NCBI RefSeq assembly: GCF_045055655.1
Contig: NZ_JBANFI010000005.1
Coordinates: 186,001-250,000 of the forward strand
From: Marinospirillum alkalitolerans
Lineage (GTDB): Bacteria > Pseudomonadota > Gammaproteobacteria > Pseudomonadales > Halomonadaceae
Direction: 5' to 3'
Length of the DNA stretch: 64,000 nt
Under the pieces are notes generated by a model. That model saw only the letters and a program-made list of their open reading frames with translations, ran no database searches and was not told the DNA's origin. Positions 1 through 8,951 of the stretch are shown here, in pieces. A program made the position numbers and the translations under genes. How positions within the stretch are numbered: position 1 is the stretch's first letter; the number at the start of each line of letters is the position of its first letter.

Positions 1-1
1 C

Positions 2-1204
2 GTGATTTGTGGGATCGGCTTTATGCTGCCCAATCTGCTGGGTGTACCCTTTGTGCCTGGCTGGATTACCCCAGCCTTACCAGTGGTGTTGCTCTTTATC
101 GGCCAGTTTGAACCAGGCCCGGATGCGATTCGTGCTTTGGTTGCCTTGCAGCTGGTGGTGACTTTTATTTTTCTCTTTATGGCGGTCACGCGGCTGGGCA
201 GTACGCTGGTCAACAATATCCCCAACTCATTTAAGGCCGGCATTCTACTGGGCGCGGGTATTGCTGCCATCTCAGGAGAAATCGCAACAGGTGGGCGGCT
301 GCACACCACGCCTATTTCGCTCACCATTGGTGGGTTAGTGACGGCTTACGTTCTTTTTTCGCTCTCGTTTCGCCAATGGACAGAAGAACACCGCTGGGCC
401 AAGGTGATTGCAGGTTATGGCATGGTGCCCGGGATTCTGGTCACCATGGCGATTGCTTGGGCCATCGGTGAATATCCACTGCCTGATGTGCGCTGGGGTA
501 TCGATCTGCCTGATTTTGCCGCGACCTGGGACTATCTGCCAATGACCTTGGGCTTCCCCCCGATGGCAGTGTTTATTGCGGCAGTCCCAACGGCCATCAT
601 CGCTTATATCATTGCTTTTGGTGACATTATTGTGGGACAGAGTCTGATCAAGCGCGTCGATCACCTGCGCCCAGATGAAAAAATCGAAGTTGATGTGGAC
701 CGTGTGCACCTGGTGACCGGTATCCGCAACCTGATGCACTCCTTCTTTGCACCCTATCCTGGTTTGGCCGGTCCGCTGTTTACTGGCGTGATGGCAACCA
801 TTGCTGAGCGTTACCGCTATGGCCGTGGAGCCATGGACAGCATCTATTCAGGTGCAGGGGTATTCTGGATCGTCGGTTTTTTTGCCATGTTCTTGTTGCC
901 ACTGGTCACCTTCTTTAAGCCCGCTCTACCGATTGCCCTGTCGATCACCCTGTTGATTACCGGCTTTTTATGTATTGCAGTGGCGGTCGAGCAGATCGAT
1001 AACGCCACCTCGATGGGCGTCGCAGGTTTGATGGGTGTTGTGCTGGCGGTGCATGGTGCGGCCTGGGGTTTGGCCGCAGGTTTTGTCCTCTACATGTTGA
1101 TTGAGTTTCGTGGTCGCGGTGCCAAGGCGGTCGAACCTGAAGAGCCGATCCATGTCGAGGATGCGCCAGAAGTCATTGCCGATGCTCGAGCCAAAGAGAG
1201 TTGA
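2..1204 (+). CDS. NCS2/SulP-like membrane permease, C-terminal part (5' end outside window)
   Basis: The frame is open from the left edge, so the true start lies upstream and about 400 C-terminal residues are visible. They form many hydrophobic membrane segments with short loops. A Pro/Gly-rich loop (FAPYPGLAGPLF) lies near residue 255, and a hydrophilic acidic tail of about 30 residues follows the last helix. The pattern resembles the xanthine/uracil permease and SulP-type transporter fold (UraA fold). I cannot assign a substrate. It ends about 80 bp before an SDR gene and an acyl-CoA dehydrogenase on the same strand, so it may import a substrate for that short catabolic cluster (inference). 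Other secondary transporter families cannot be excluded without a profile search. Confidence 0.7.
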   Translation: MICGIGFMLPNLLGVPFVPGWITPALPVVLLFIGQFEPGPDAIRALVALQLVVTFIFLFMAVTRLGSTLVNNIPNSFKAGILLGAGIAAISGEIATGGRLHTTPISLTIGGLVTAYVLFSLSFRQWTEEHRWAKVIAGYGMVPGILVTMAIAWAIGEYPLPDVRWGIDLPDFAATWDYLPMTLGFPPMAVFIAAVPTAIIAYIIAFGDIIVGQSLIKRVDHLRPDEKIEVDVDRVHLVTGIRNLMHSFFAPYPGLAGPLFTGVMATIAERYRYGRGAMDSIYSGAGVFWIVGFFAMFLLPLVTFFKPALPIALSITLLITGFLCIAVAVEQIDNATSMGVAGLMGVVLAVHGAAWGLAAGFVLYMLIEFRGRGAKAVEPEEPIHVEDAPEVIADARAKES

Positions 1205-1285
1205 TCGAGCTTGCTATTGAAAATGTGATGGCTGGATACACACCTCCAGCCAGTGAATTGTGAAACTGAACAAAGAGGAAAGACT

Positions 1286-2050
1286 ATGCAAATTGCACAA
1301 GGCAGCTTTGTCATTACCGGTGGCGCTTCAGGTCTGGGCGAGGCAACAGCCCGTTATCTGGTTGCTCAAGGCGCACAGGTTGTGCTGGCGGATTTGAATC
1401 AGGCAGCTGGCGAAGCCTTGGCTGCAGAATTGGGTGATGCCGCGTTGTTTAGTGCGTGCGATGTAACTTCGGCCAGCGATGTACAGCAGGCCGTCGATCT
1501 AGCGCAGAACCACTTTGGCCCACTGCGTGGCGCGATCCATTGTGCTGGTGTGGTGGTTGTGCAGAAGCTGCTAGATCGAGAGCTGAACCCCGCTGATCTT
1601 GATGCCTTTAGTCGTGGCGTACAGATCAATCTGGTTGGCAGCTTTAACGTGATGCGTCTGGCTGCCGCAGCGATGGCGAAGAACAGCGCCTTAGAAGATG
1701 GCGAACGCGGTGTGCTGATCAATACGGCTTCGATCGCGGCCTTTGATGGGCAGGTCGGGCAGGCCAGCTATGCCGCATCCAAAGCTGGTGTGGTGGGTAT
1801 GGCCCTGCCTATTGCACGAGAACTGGCGCGGCATGGGATTCGGGTGATGACCATTGCTCCTGGTGTGTGCGGCACGCCGATGATGAGTGGCATTCCAGAT
1901 GAAGCACGGGCGCAACTCGAAGCCGGCGTGCCCTTTCCCAAGCGCCTTGGCAAGCCAGAAGAGTTTGCCTCTTTAGTCGGCCATATTATTCAAAACACCT
2001 ATCTCAATGGCGAAGTGATCCGTATGGATGGCGCCATTCGCATGGTGTAA
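1286..2050 (+). CDS. SDR-family 3-hydroxyacyl-CoA dehydrogenase (HSD10-like)
   Basis: The 254-residue protein is a classical short-chain dehydrogenase. The NAD(P) motif TGGASGLG is at residues 11-18, HCAG at 85-88, the catalytic Ser near 149 in NTASIAA, and the YAASK catalytic Tyr/Lys pair at 162 and 166. Overall the sequence resembles type II 3-hydroxyacyl-CoA dehydrogenase (HSD17B10 family), which oxidises 3-hydroxy-2-methylbutyryl-CoA and similar intermediates. The start at 1286 is chosen because gaggaa lies 5 bases upstream and the family motif then sits at the usual distance from the N-terminus. An upstream in-frame ATG at 1253 adds an unlikely leader. The stop is 10 bases before the acyl-CoA dehydrogenase start, so the two genes probably form one operon for branched-chain or short-chain acyl-CoA oxidation. 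Confidence 0.88.
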   Translation: MQIAQGSFVITGGASGLGEATARYLVAQGAQVVLADLNQAAGEALAAELGDAALFSACDVTSASDVQQAVDLAQNHFGPLRGAIHCAGVVVVQKLLDRELNPADLDAFSRGVQINLVGSFNVMRLAAAAMAKNSALEDGERGVLINTASIAAFDGQVGQASYAASKAGVVGMALPIARELARHGIRVMTIAPGVCGTPMMSGIPDEARAQLEAGVPFPKRLGKPEEFASLVGHIIQNTYLNGEVIRMDGAIRMV

Positions 2051-2060
2051 GGAGTCAAGA

Positions 2061-3212
2061 ATGAGTTGGATGCTGAATGAAGAACAACGCCTGATCCAAA
2101 CGACGGCGCGAGATTTTGCGACGGGTGTGCTCGCACCTCAGGCCGCCGCCTTAGATGCAACAGGTGATCCTGAGATACTGAAAAGCCATCTGCGTCAGCT
2201 CGCTGAGCTGGGTTTTATGGGATTGAATATTGATGAAGCCTATGGCGGCGCTGATGTTGGCACGGTGAGCTTTTCTCTGGCGATCACTGAACTTGCACGC
2301 GCTTGTGCCTCAACGGCGGTGACGGTCTCGGTCAGCAATATGGTCGCTGAGGTGATTCAGGCCATAGGTACTGAAGAGCAAAAAAGTCGCTACCTGCCTC
2401 AGCTCTGCGCTGGCGAGATGTATGGCGGCAGCTTTTGCCTGAGTGAAGTAGGAGCGGGTTCAGACCCTGCGGCGATGAAAACCCGCGCCGTCAAAGAAGG
2501 CGAAGACTGGGTGCTCAATGGCAGCAAGGTGTGGATCTCGACTGCGGCGATCGCAGGGGTCTTTGTGGTCTGGGCAGTGACTGATCCTGAAGCGCCCAAA
2601 GGCAAGGGTATTTCGTGCTTTTTAGTGCCTGCCAATACGCCGGGTGTGACGGTTCAAGCTGCTGAGAAAAAAATGGGCCAAAAGGGATCGGGAACCCATG
2701 AGGTGCTCTTCACTGATTGCCGCCTGCCTGCCGATGCTTTGATGGGGGCTGAGAATCAGGGTTTTAAAATCGCAGTCACTGAGCTGGCTGGAGGACGGAT
2801 CGGCATTGCTTCTTTGGCTTTAGGTGTGGCTGGCGCGGCACTGGATTATGCGCGGGATTACATTCAAGAGCGCCAGCAGTTTGGCCGCCCCTTGGCTGAT
2901 TTTCAGGGATTGCAGTGGATGCTGGCCGAGCAGTACACCGAGATGGAAGCCGCGCGGTTATTGACCCTGCAAGCGGCAATGCTGAAAGAAGCAGGACAGC
3001 CTTTTGCGACGCAGGCTTCTATGGCCAAGTTGATGGCCAGTGAAAAGGGCAATCAGGCTTGCTATGTGGCTTTGCAACTGATGGGAGCCAATGGCTATAT
3101 GCAGGACTATCCGCTAGAGCGCTATGCACGGGATATTCGTGTCACCAGCATTTATGAGGGCACCAGCGAGATCCAAAAAGTCATCATTGCGCGTGATCTG
3201 TTGCAGGGCTAA
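2061..3212 (+). CDS. acyl-CoA dehydrogenase (short/branched-chain type)
   Basis: The 383-residue protein has the usual length for a short-chain acyl-CoA dehydrogenase, an FAD enzyme that makes the alpha-beta double bond of acyl-CoA esters and passes electrons to ETF. Visible signatures are AMKTRAVKEG plus WISTAAIAG in the beta domain and, near the C-terminus, SIYEGTSEIQ, whose Glu366 is the expected catalytic base. The start at 2061 follows a good aaggagtc site; an in-frame ATG at 2028 lies inside the preceding SDR gene. Pairing with the SDR gives two consecutive beta-oxidation steps, dehydrogenation and hydroxyacyl dehydrogenation. The hydratase and thiolase expected with them are not in this part of the window. 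The exact acyl chain preference cannot be read from the sequence. Confidence 0.9.
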   Translation: MSWMLNEEQRLIQTTARDFATGVLAPQAAALDATGDPEILKSHLRQLAELGFMGLNIDEAYGGADVGTVSFSLAITELARACASTAVTVSVSNMVAEVIQAIGTEEQKSRYLPQLCAGEMYGGSFCLSEVGAGSDPAAMKTRAVKEGEDWVLNGSKVWISTAAIAGVFVVWAVTDPEAPKGKGISCFLVPANTPGVTVQAAEKKMGQKGSGTHEVLFTDCRLPADALMGAENQGFKIAVTELAGGRIGIASLALGVAGAALDYARDYIQERQQFGRPLADFQGLQWMLAEQYTEMEAARLLTLQAAMLKEAGQPFATQASMAKLMASEKGNQACYVALQLMGANGYMQDYPLERYARDIRVTSIYEGTSEIQKVIIARDLLQG

Positions 3213-3347
3213 GTTGCAGGGTTAAGAAGTTTCGGCCGACTCGCTTGAGTGGGCCGAAACGCATCAAGGAGCAAGCAAAACTGGTCACTGGTGCAGATAA
3301 GGGGTATATTCAGAGCCCTTTAATTCATCACTGGAATGGAAACAACC

Positions 3348-4151
3348 ATGCTGATTTTCATCTTTTTGGGCTTGGTCGTGGTGCTGGCTTTTGTAACCAT
3401 CTTTTTTGTGCATCATCGTAAGGCACAAGAGGAAAAACGCATACAGTTTGAGCGTCTTGTGCGCGAATTAGAGCAGCAAGCCAAGCGTGTTGAGCCTTTG
3501 CTGACCCGTTTAAGACCCCATCTTCTTCCTTACGATCTGCGTGCGGCTTTGGCCGAGCGCTGGATCCGTATTCTGCACAACCGTCGTGATCTTGGTGATA
3601 AGAGCGAGGCTTTTCAGGCCCACTTGCAGGAAGCAGAGCAGCTAGTCAGTGAGATCAAAAGCACCAGTCAGCCTCAGGTTCAGCGTATTGCCGATAATAA
3701 ACAAGGGCAAGAAGCTCTGAATCTGCTGAAGAATGTGCAGTATCTGATTATGAAAGAATATCGCGAGGGCAAGCTGAGCGAGGCCAAAGGACAGGAGTAT
3801 TTAACCAGCCTGCGCCATGCGGCTACACAGGTGGTGGTGGAGATGAATCTCTCTCAGGCCGAGCAGCAGCTAGAGGCCAAGAAGTACCGTGCGGCGATGA
3901 TCTACTATCAGAATATCCTCAAAGAATTAAAGAAGTATCGCGGTACAGATCAATCTGAATTCCGTGATGTTTACAATGATGTCCGGGCGACGCTGGATCG
4001 CATCAAACCACTGGCACAGCAGGAGCTGAACCAAGGCCCGAACCTCTTAGCTGATGGCATGCAGGCTGAGGAAGAAGAGGATGCCTTTCAATCCGATATT
4101 CAGCGCGCGGTCATAGCAGGCAAAGAAAGAGCGCGTCAAAGCCGAGGCTGA
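3348..4151 (+). CDS. membrane-anchored helical protein of unknown function
   Basis: I do not recognise a family. The protein has about 267 residues. A single hydrophobic N-terminal segment (residues 1-20) is followed by a basic stretch. The rest is almost entirely helical and rich in Lys, Glu and Gln, with a TPR-like look around QLEAKKYRAAMIYYQNILK, and an acidic patch EEEED sits near the C-terminus. The likely topology is one membrane anchor with a cytoplasmic coiled body. The start at 3348 is favoured by a GGA at about 7 bases upstream; an ATG at 3336 in the same frame would add four residues. It is transcribed alone, with a strong hairpin terminator about 55 bases after the stop. Confidence 0.75.
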   Translation: MLIFIFLGLVVVLAFVTIFFVHHRKAQEEKRIQFERLVRELEQQAKRVEPLLTRLRPHLLPYDLRAALAERWIRILHNRRDLGDKSEAFQAHLQEAEQLVSEIKSTSQPQVQRIADNKQGQEALNLLKNVQYLIMKEYREGKLSEAKGQEYLTSLRHAATQVVVEMNLSQAEQQLEAKKYRAAMIYYQNILKELKKYRGTDQSEFRDVYNDVRATLDRIKPLAQQELNQGPNLLADGMQAEEEEDAFQSDIQRAVIAGKERARQSRG

Positions 4152-4206
4152 TTTTTGCGCAGCTGGTTGAGTGAAGAGCCGCCCCGAGGTTGGCAGCACG
4201 CACTAA

Positions 4207-4230
4207 AAAGCCCACTTTTGAGTGGGCTTT
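4207..4230. terminator. bidirectional rho-independent terminator
   Basis: A 10-bp perfect stem (aaagcccact / agtgggcttt) with loop tttg has A-rich sequence on the left and T-rich on the right. It sits between the convergent 3' ends of the helical-protein gene and leuA and can serve both. Confidence 0.85.
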
Positions 4231-4252
4231 ATGTTGATGGGTCAGTAGCCGA

Positions 4253-5929
4253 CTAGTCGGCAGCCACCAATTCGCGCTGTTGAGCTAAAGCAGGGCTTAA
4301 TGCGGCCAGTACTGCATTCAGGTTAGCGGCCACTGTATCTTCACTGATTGCGACACCCACAAAACGCGTCTCACCCAGACTGAGTTGAATATAGGTCACC
4401 GCCTGTGCTGCGCTGCCCTGGGTTAAAGCATGTTCGCTGAATTCGCTGATCTCGATGGCTTGGCCTAAGCGCTTACTCAAGGCCTGGGTCAGGGTATGTA
4501 ATGCGCCCTTGCCTTCACCTTTCAGTGTAAAGTGCTCGCCTTGATGCTGGATCACGGCTTCGAGCTGATCACGATCGCTGCGCTCTAACTTATAACTGAT
4601 CAAGTGCGCCTGCTGCTCGGTGGCGAGATACTGCTCAGCAAAGGTTTGCCAGATTTCTTCTCGCTTTAGCTCGCGTGCCAAGGCTTCTGTTTTGGCCTGC
4701 ACCGCACGCGCGACTTCAATTTGCAGCCAGCGTGGCAACTGCAAGCCATAGTCGGCTTCGAGAACATAGGCCACACCGCCCTTGCCAGATTGACTGTTGA
4801 TGCGGATCACGGCTTCATAAGAGCGCCCTAAATCCTGCGGATCAATCGGCAGATAGGCCACCTGCCAGCCTTCTTCAGCACTTTGCTGACTCAGGCACTT
4901 TTTGATTGCATCCTGATGGCTGCCAGAAAAGGCCGTATACACCAGCTCACCAATATAGGGGTGGCGTGGATGGGTGGGGATCTGCGTACAGGCCTCGACC
5001 ACCTCGATAATTTCATCCACCTCGGCCAGATAAAGCTGTGGATCAACTCCCTGGCTGTAGAAGTTCATCGCCAGTGTAATCACATCCATGTTGCCGGTGC
5101 GCTCGCCATTGCCCATCAAGGTGCCTTCAACACGATCTGCGCCTGCCATCAGGCCCAGCTCTGCGGCAGCGATACCACAGCCCCGGTCATTATGGGTATG
5201 CAGGCTGATTTCGATCAACTCGCGTTGCTGGATATGACGGCAGAACCATTCGATCTGATCGGCAAACACATTCGGTGTCGACATCTCGACCGTGGCGGGC
5301 AGGTTGAGGATAATCTTCTTCTCGGGAGTCGGGCCCCAAGCCTGCACAACGGCATCGCAGATCTCGACTGCAAAATCCAGTTCAGTACCGGTAAAGCTTT
5401 CAGGCGAGTATTCCAAACGCCAGTCTGTGTCTGGATGCTGTGCAACACGCTCTTTGACCATCTTCACACCTTCCACCGCGATGGCAATAATTTCGGCACG
5501 ACTCATCCGAAACACGCGTTCACGCTGCACGGTAGAAGTCGAGTTGTAGACGTGAATGATGGCTTTTTTTGCTCCCTGCAAGGCCTCAATGGTGCGATCA
5601 ATCAAATGTTCACGGGCTTGGGTCAGTACCTGAATCGTCACATCGTCAGGAATCAGGTTTTCTTCGATCAGCTCGCGTACAAAATCGAAATCAGGTTGGG
5701 AGGCGGCCGGAAAGCCCACTTCAATTTGTTTAAAGCCAATTTTGACCAGCAAGGCAAACAGGCGTTTTTTTTGCGCCACCGTCATTGGATCAACCAGTGC
5801 TTGGTTGCCATCTCTTAAATCCACACTACACCAGATCGGCGCTTGATCCAGTGTACGGTCGGGCCATTGGCGATCGGTTAAGCGGACAGGGGTAAAAGGG
5901 CGGTACTTGGTATGATCAAAATTGGACAT
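4253..5929 (-). CDS. leuA: 2-isopropylmalate synthase
   Basis: The 558-residue enzyme condenses acetyl-CoA with 2-oxoisovalerate in the first committed step of leucine synthesis. The length and sequence match the longer LeuA form found in pseudomonads and fungi. The TIM-barrel start DLRDGNQAL is at residues 37-45, and the metal and catalytic motif HTHNDRG at 244-250. The last ~130 residues form the leucine-sensing regulatory domain. The gene stands alone, without leuBCD. It is divergent from an Lrp/AsnC-type regulator with 258 bp between, which makes that regulator a candidate controller (inference). I saw no leader peptide with Leu codons or T-box in the upstream region. Confidence 0.96.
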   Translation of the reverse strand: MSNFDHTKYRPFTPVRLTDRQWPDRTLDQAPIWCSVDLRDGNQALVDPMTVAQKKRLFALLVKIGFKQIEVGFPAASQPDFDFVRELIEENLIPDDVTIQVLTQAREHLIDRTIEALQGAKKAIIHVYNSTSTVQRERVFRMSRAEIIAIAVEGVKMVKERVAQHPDTDWRLEYSPESFTGTELDFAVEICDAVVQAWGPTPEKKIILNLPATVEMSTPNVFADQIEWFCRHIQQRELIEISLHTHNDRGCGIAAAELGLMAGADRVEGTLMGNGERTGNMDVITLAMNFYSQGVDPQLYLAEVDEIIEVVEACTQIPTHPRHPYIGELVYTAFSGSHQDAIKKCLSQQSAEEGWQVAYLPIDPQDLGRSYEAVIRINSQSGKGGVAYVLEADYGLQLPRWLQIEVARAVQAKTEALARELKREEIWQTFAEQYLATEQQAHLISYKLERSDRDQLEAVIQHQGEHFTLKGEGKGALHTLTQALSKRLGQAIEISEFSEHALTQGSAAQAVTYIQLSLGETRFVGVAISEDTVAANLNAVLAALSPALAQQRELVAAD

Positions 5930-6187
5930 GATAAATAACCTCTGTGTCGCAAAAAGAGTCCAGGGAAGAAAAGCCTAAGATAGGGCTAGTCTAACTCAGG
6001 ACAAAGGGTGAAAGATTGCAAAAAGGTCGTCAGAAAGATTTTTTTTGCCATGATTATTTAGTCTTGGCTTTATTGTTAGCTAAAAGTTGCGCAGAAAGCG
6101 TAGAATCTGCAAATCAAATTAGCTTATCTGGTTTTTGAATGGTCTGATGCACCAAAGCGCAGCAGACTGGGCACAAAGGGGGAGAAG

Positions 6188-6664
6188 ATGGATTTAGATC
6201 GAATAGACCGGCGTATCCTGGAAGTGTTGCAGCGTGATAGTCGCTTAAGTAATCAGGATTTGGCCGAACAGGTTGGGTTGTCTCCTTCACCTTGTTCACG
6301 TCGGGTCAAGCAGCTTGAAGAGGCAGGCTATATTCAGGGTTATAGCGCCCGCTTGAATACCTCGCAGCTAGGATTAAAGCTGACTGCCTACATCCAGGTG
6401 GCTTTGGATCGGCATACGCCAGATCGCTTTGCTGAGTTTGATCGGGTGGTTAGTCGTTGTCCAGAGGTGGTCGAATGTGCGCTGGTTACGGGGCAATCTG
6501 CTGACTATACCGTCAAGGTGATCGTGCCGGATATGGAGTATTTTCAGGAGTTTTTACTCAATACTATTACCCAGATTCCAGGCGTGACTGGCGTGCATTC
6601 CAGCTTTGTGATGCGCAAGGTGGTGGATAAGACGCAGGTGTCTTTAAAGCACTTACAGGCTTAA
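6188..6664 (+). CDS. Lrp/AsnC-family transcriptional regulator
   Basis: The 158-residue protein has the Lrp/AsnC architecture. The N-terminal winged helix-turn-helix is at about residues 5-50 (LSNQDLAEQVGLSPSPCSRR is the recognition region). An alpha/beta RAM domain follows that binds amino acids and drives oligomerisation, with VVECALVTGQSADY in its core. The gene is divergent from leuA across a 258-bp AT-rich region and is followed 76 bp later by a TSUP permease, so it may sense an amino acid and act on either neighbour (inference). A gggggag-type site precedes the ATG. It is distinct from the more Lrp-like paralogue at 49966. Confidence 0.9.
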   Translation: MDLDRIDRRILEVLQRDSRLSNQDLAEQVGLSPSPCSRRVKQLEEAGYIQGYSARLNTSQLGLKLTAYIQVALDRHTPDRFAEFDRVVSRCPEVVECALVTGQSADYTVKVIVPDMEYFQEFLLNTITQIPGVTGVHSSFVMRKVVDKTQVSLKHLQA

Positions 6665-6679
6665 TGCCCTTGCCCTTGC

Positions 6680-6698
6680 GTGCTCTCATTCAGAGCAC
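6680..6698. promoter_or_regulatory. 7-5-7 palindrome upstream of the TSUP gene
   Basis: The arms GTGCTCT and AGAGCAC flank a 5-base centre. The palindrome sits 15 bases after the Lrp-type gene and 42 bases before the TSUP start. No T-run follows on either strand, so it looks more like an operator than a terminator. The binding protein is unknown. Confidence 0.3.
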
Positions 6699-6740
6699 AA
6701 AAATCAATTTTAACTCATGTAAAAAGCGTGAAAAAAGAGT

Positions 6741-7490
6741 ATGGATATTTCGACCACTGTTTTGCTGATCTTGTTTTTTGCCGCTCTGGCTGCAGGATTT
6801 ATTGATACCCTCGCCGGTGGCGGCGGCTTGTTAACCATCCCAGCCTTGCTGCTGGCTGGTGTGCCGCCTTTAGCCGCGCTGGCCACCAACAAGGTGCAAA
6901 GTGTGTTTGGTGTGTTAACGGCCTCAGTGACTTTGATACGCCGTGGCTGGCTGGATTGGCGTGCTTTAAAAGGAGTTTTTCTGATAGCGCTTCTTGGATC
7001 GATGAGCGGCGCGCTGGCGGTACACTGGATCAACCCGGACTGGCTGCGTTTTATAGTACCCTGTGTCTTAGCTGCGATAGCGCTGTATTATCTACTGAGC
7101 CCCCAGGCTGGAGAGTTGGAAACCCAGCCAAGGGTCAGCCCTCAGCTTTACCAACGCGCTGTGTTGCCTGCGATCGGTGCTTATGATGGGATGTTTGGCC
7201 CTGGCACAGGCTCTTTTTACACGACATCAGGTGTGGCTTTGCGGGGGATGACCTTGCTGCAAGCTACGGTGCAGGCCAAATGGTTAAACCTCGCTACTAA
7301 TTTGGGTGCCGTACTGATTTTTGTCGCCAGTGGTCAGGTCGTCTGGATCTTAGGTGGGGTGATGCTCTTAGGGCAGATGCTGGGTGCCTGGCTCGGCACC
7401 CTCGCGGTGATCAGGGGCGGAAGTCGCTTGATTCGCCCCTTATTAGTCACGCTCTGTTTGGTGATGCTGGCGCGTTATTTCTTTGCTTGA
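6741..7490 (+). CDS. TSUP (TauE/SafE) family membrane permease
   Basis: The 249-residue integral membrane protein has the TSUP pattern. The N-terminal helix ends in GFIDTLAGGGGLLTIPALLL, then comes ATNKVQS, and the second half opens with a related motif, GAYDGMFGPGTGSFY. The repeated motifs reflect the internal duplication typical of TauE/SafE carriers, which export or import sulfur-containing or organic anions. The substrate cannot be assigned here. The last 16 bases overlap, tail to tail, with the stomatin-like gene on the other strand. A palindrome 42 bp upstream may be an operator, and the preceding Lrp-type gene is a plausible regulator. Confidence 0.88.
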   Translation: MDISTTVLLILFFAALAAGFIDTLAGGGGLLTIPALLLAGVPPLAALATNKVQSVFGVLTASVTLIRRGWLDWRALKGVFLIALLGSMSGALAVHWINPDWLRFIVPCVLAAIALYYLLSPQAGELETQPRVSPQLYQRAVLPAIGAYDGMFGPGTGSFYTTSGVALRGMTLLQATVQAKWLNLATNLGAVLIFVASGQVVWILGGVMLLGQMLGAWLGTLAVIRGGSRLIRPLLVTLCLVMLARYFFA

Positions 7491-8407
7491 GTGGTGGACT
7501 TGAGCATTTCAGTAATGCCGGCAACAGCGCCACCGATATTGGCCAGTTCAGCAGGAATAATCATCGTGTTGTTGGTTTTCGCCAGGTTGCCAAATTCTTT
7601 GACATACTGCTCAGCAACACGCAGATTGACCGCCTCAATCCCGCCTTCTTCTTTGATCGCCAGAGCAATTTTGCGCAGACCTTCTGCGGTGGCTTCGGCG
7701 ACCAGTTCAATTTCCTTGGCGCGACCTTCAGCCTCGTTGATTTGTTTCTGCTTTTCGGCCTCTGACATGTTGATCACTTCTTGTTTCTGACCTTCAGAAA
7801 CGTTGATCATGGCTTGGCGCTCACCTTCTGACTTGGCGATGGCGGCGCGGCGCTCACGCTCAGCGCGCATCTGTTGTTCGAGCGCATCTTTAATGCTGGC
7901 AGGCAGCTCGATGTCTGAGATTTCATAGCGTAAGACCTTGATTCCCCAAGGTTTAGCCGCGTCATCTAAGGCTAAAACGACTTCCTCATTGATCTTGGCA
8001 CGCTCTTCAAAGGTTTTATCCAGATCCGTTTGCCCGATCACCGAGCGCATGGTGGTTTGTGCTAACTGAGAGGCCGCATAGCGATAGTTGTTGATGCCGT
8101 AGCTGGCTTGATGGCTATCGACAACTTGAATATACATCACGCCATTGATGCCGACCTGAATGTTGTCTTTGGTCACACAAGCCTGACGCTCAACATCGAT
8201 GACTTCTTCTTTTAAAGTGTGAACATAAGCCACTTTATCAATAAAAGGAATCAGCAGATGGAAGCCTGAGTCGAGGGTGCGGTGGTAGCGACCTAACCGC
8301 TCAACGATAAAATTGGATCTTTGTGGAACAATGCGCGCTGTTTTGATGATGGTGATAATGACAAAAAGCGCAAAGCCTAGTCCTAAAATAGTGCCGATAT
8401 CGAACAT
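7475..8407 (-). CDS. SPFH/band-7 (stomatin, QmcA-like) membrane protein
   Basis: The 310-residue protein has one N-terminal membrane segment, then a band-7 domain that starts at IVPQRSNFIVERLGRYHRTL. A long charged helix follows with repeated AEGRAKE and SEGERQA-type elements, and a hydrophobic C-terminal end. This matches QmcA/stomatin-type oligomeric scaffold proteins of the inner membrane. The start at 8407 is chosen because aggatg lies upstream and the membrane helix then begins at residue 5; a longer frame to 8476 would overlap the nfeD 3' end. The gene follows an nfeD gene, the usual pairing in which NfeD provides an OB-fold partner. Its 3' end overlaps the convergent TSUP gene by 16 bp. 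Confidence 0.93.
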   Translation of the reverse strand: MFDIGTILGLGFALFVIITIIKTARIVPQRSNFIVERLGRYHRTLDSGFHLLIPFIDKVAYVHTLKEEVIDVERQACVTKDNIQVGINGVMYIQVVDSHQASYGINNYRYAASQLAQTTMRSVIGQTDLDKTFEERAKINEEVVLALDDAAKPWGIKVLRYEISDIELPASIKDALEQQMRAERERRAAIAKSEGERQAMINVSEGQKQEVINMSEAEKQKQINEAEGRAKEIELVAEATAEGLRKIALAIKEEGGIEAVNLRVAEQYVKEFGNLAKTNNTMIIPAELANIGGAVAGITEMLKSTTQAKK

Positions 8408-8465
8408 AGTAAAAACATCCTGTGTGGTTTCGATGAGTGAGGGGTGACTCTGGTGCTTCAGGGTT

Positions 8466-8939
8466 TCACTTTTCATGGGATCTGCCCTGATCGGGTGAAG
8501 AGGGTGGTGTCCGCGACAGGTAAAGTTCTATACCTTGGTTGCGAACCACCCAAGCGACTTCACCGGCTTTTAAATCCTCATCGCTGAGGCCATGCCAGTG
8601 TACGCCATTCAGACTGACGCGTCCGCTGCCTTGCTGGAAATCAGTGACCACTGTCACACGTTGACCGATTTCCTGTTGAAAGTGCAGCGTGTTTTTCTTC
8701 TCGGAGCGGGTTTCTCCGACAAAATAACGCTTCAGTTTTTTGCGAGCGATCAGCAGCAAGGCCAAGCTGCTGCTGCCAAAGACCAGCATCTGCATGGCTG
8801 AGGATTCGATCCAACCAAGGTGGAGCAAAAGGCCGGTGATCAGTGCGCCTAAACCAAGAAAAACCGCCACGATACTGGTGGCGAGAAGCTCAGTGAGAAT
8901 CAGAAAAAGACCAAATACAATCCATGCAATAGGTGTCAT
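8466..8939 (-). CDS. NfeD-family membrane protein
   Basis: The 157-residue protein has two to three N-terminal hydrophobic helices (to about residue 70) and a C-terminal OB-fold domain ending in GEVAWVVRNQGIELYLS. This is the short form of NfeD, without a protease domain. NfeD proteins are nearly always coupled to a stomatin/SPFH partner, and such a gene lies directly downstream here with a 58-bp gap. The pair probably works in membrane quality control or lateral organisation (family knowledge). The start is 12 bases from the stop of the adenine deaminase gene on the same strand, so the three genes may share a transcript. Confidence 0.9.
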   Translation of the reverse strand: MTPIAWIVFGLFLILTELLATSIVAVFLGLGALITGLLLHLGWIESSAMQMLVFGSSSLALLLIARKKLKRYFVGETRSEKKNTLHFQQEIGQRVTVVTDFQQGSGRVSLNGVHWHGLSDEDLKAGEVAWVVRNQGIELYLSRTPPSSPDQGRSHEK

Positions 8940-8951
8940 AGTGTTCTCGTT

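Noticed and set aside
4883..5818. 311-codon frame opposite leuA
   Set aside because: It lies wholly antisense to a well-conserved leuA; the protein has no domain look and no ribosome site.
5930..6187. Leader peptide attenuator or T-box before leuA
   Set aside because: No Leu-codon run, specifier loop or paired terminator is visible in the 258-bp gap.
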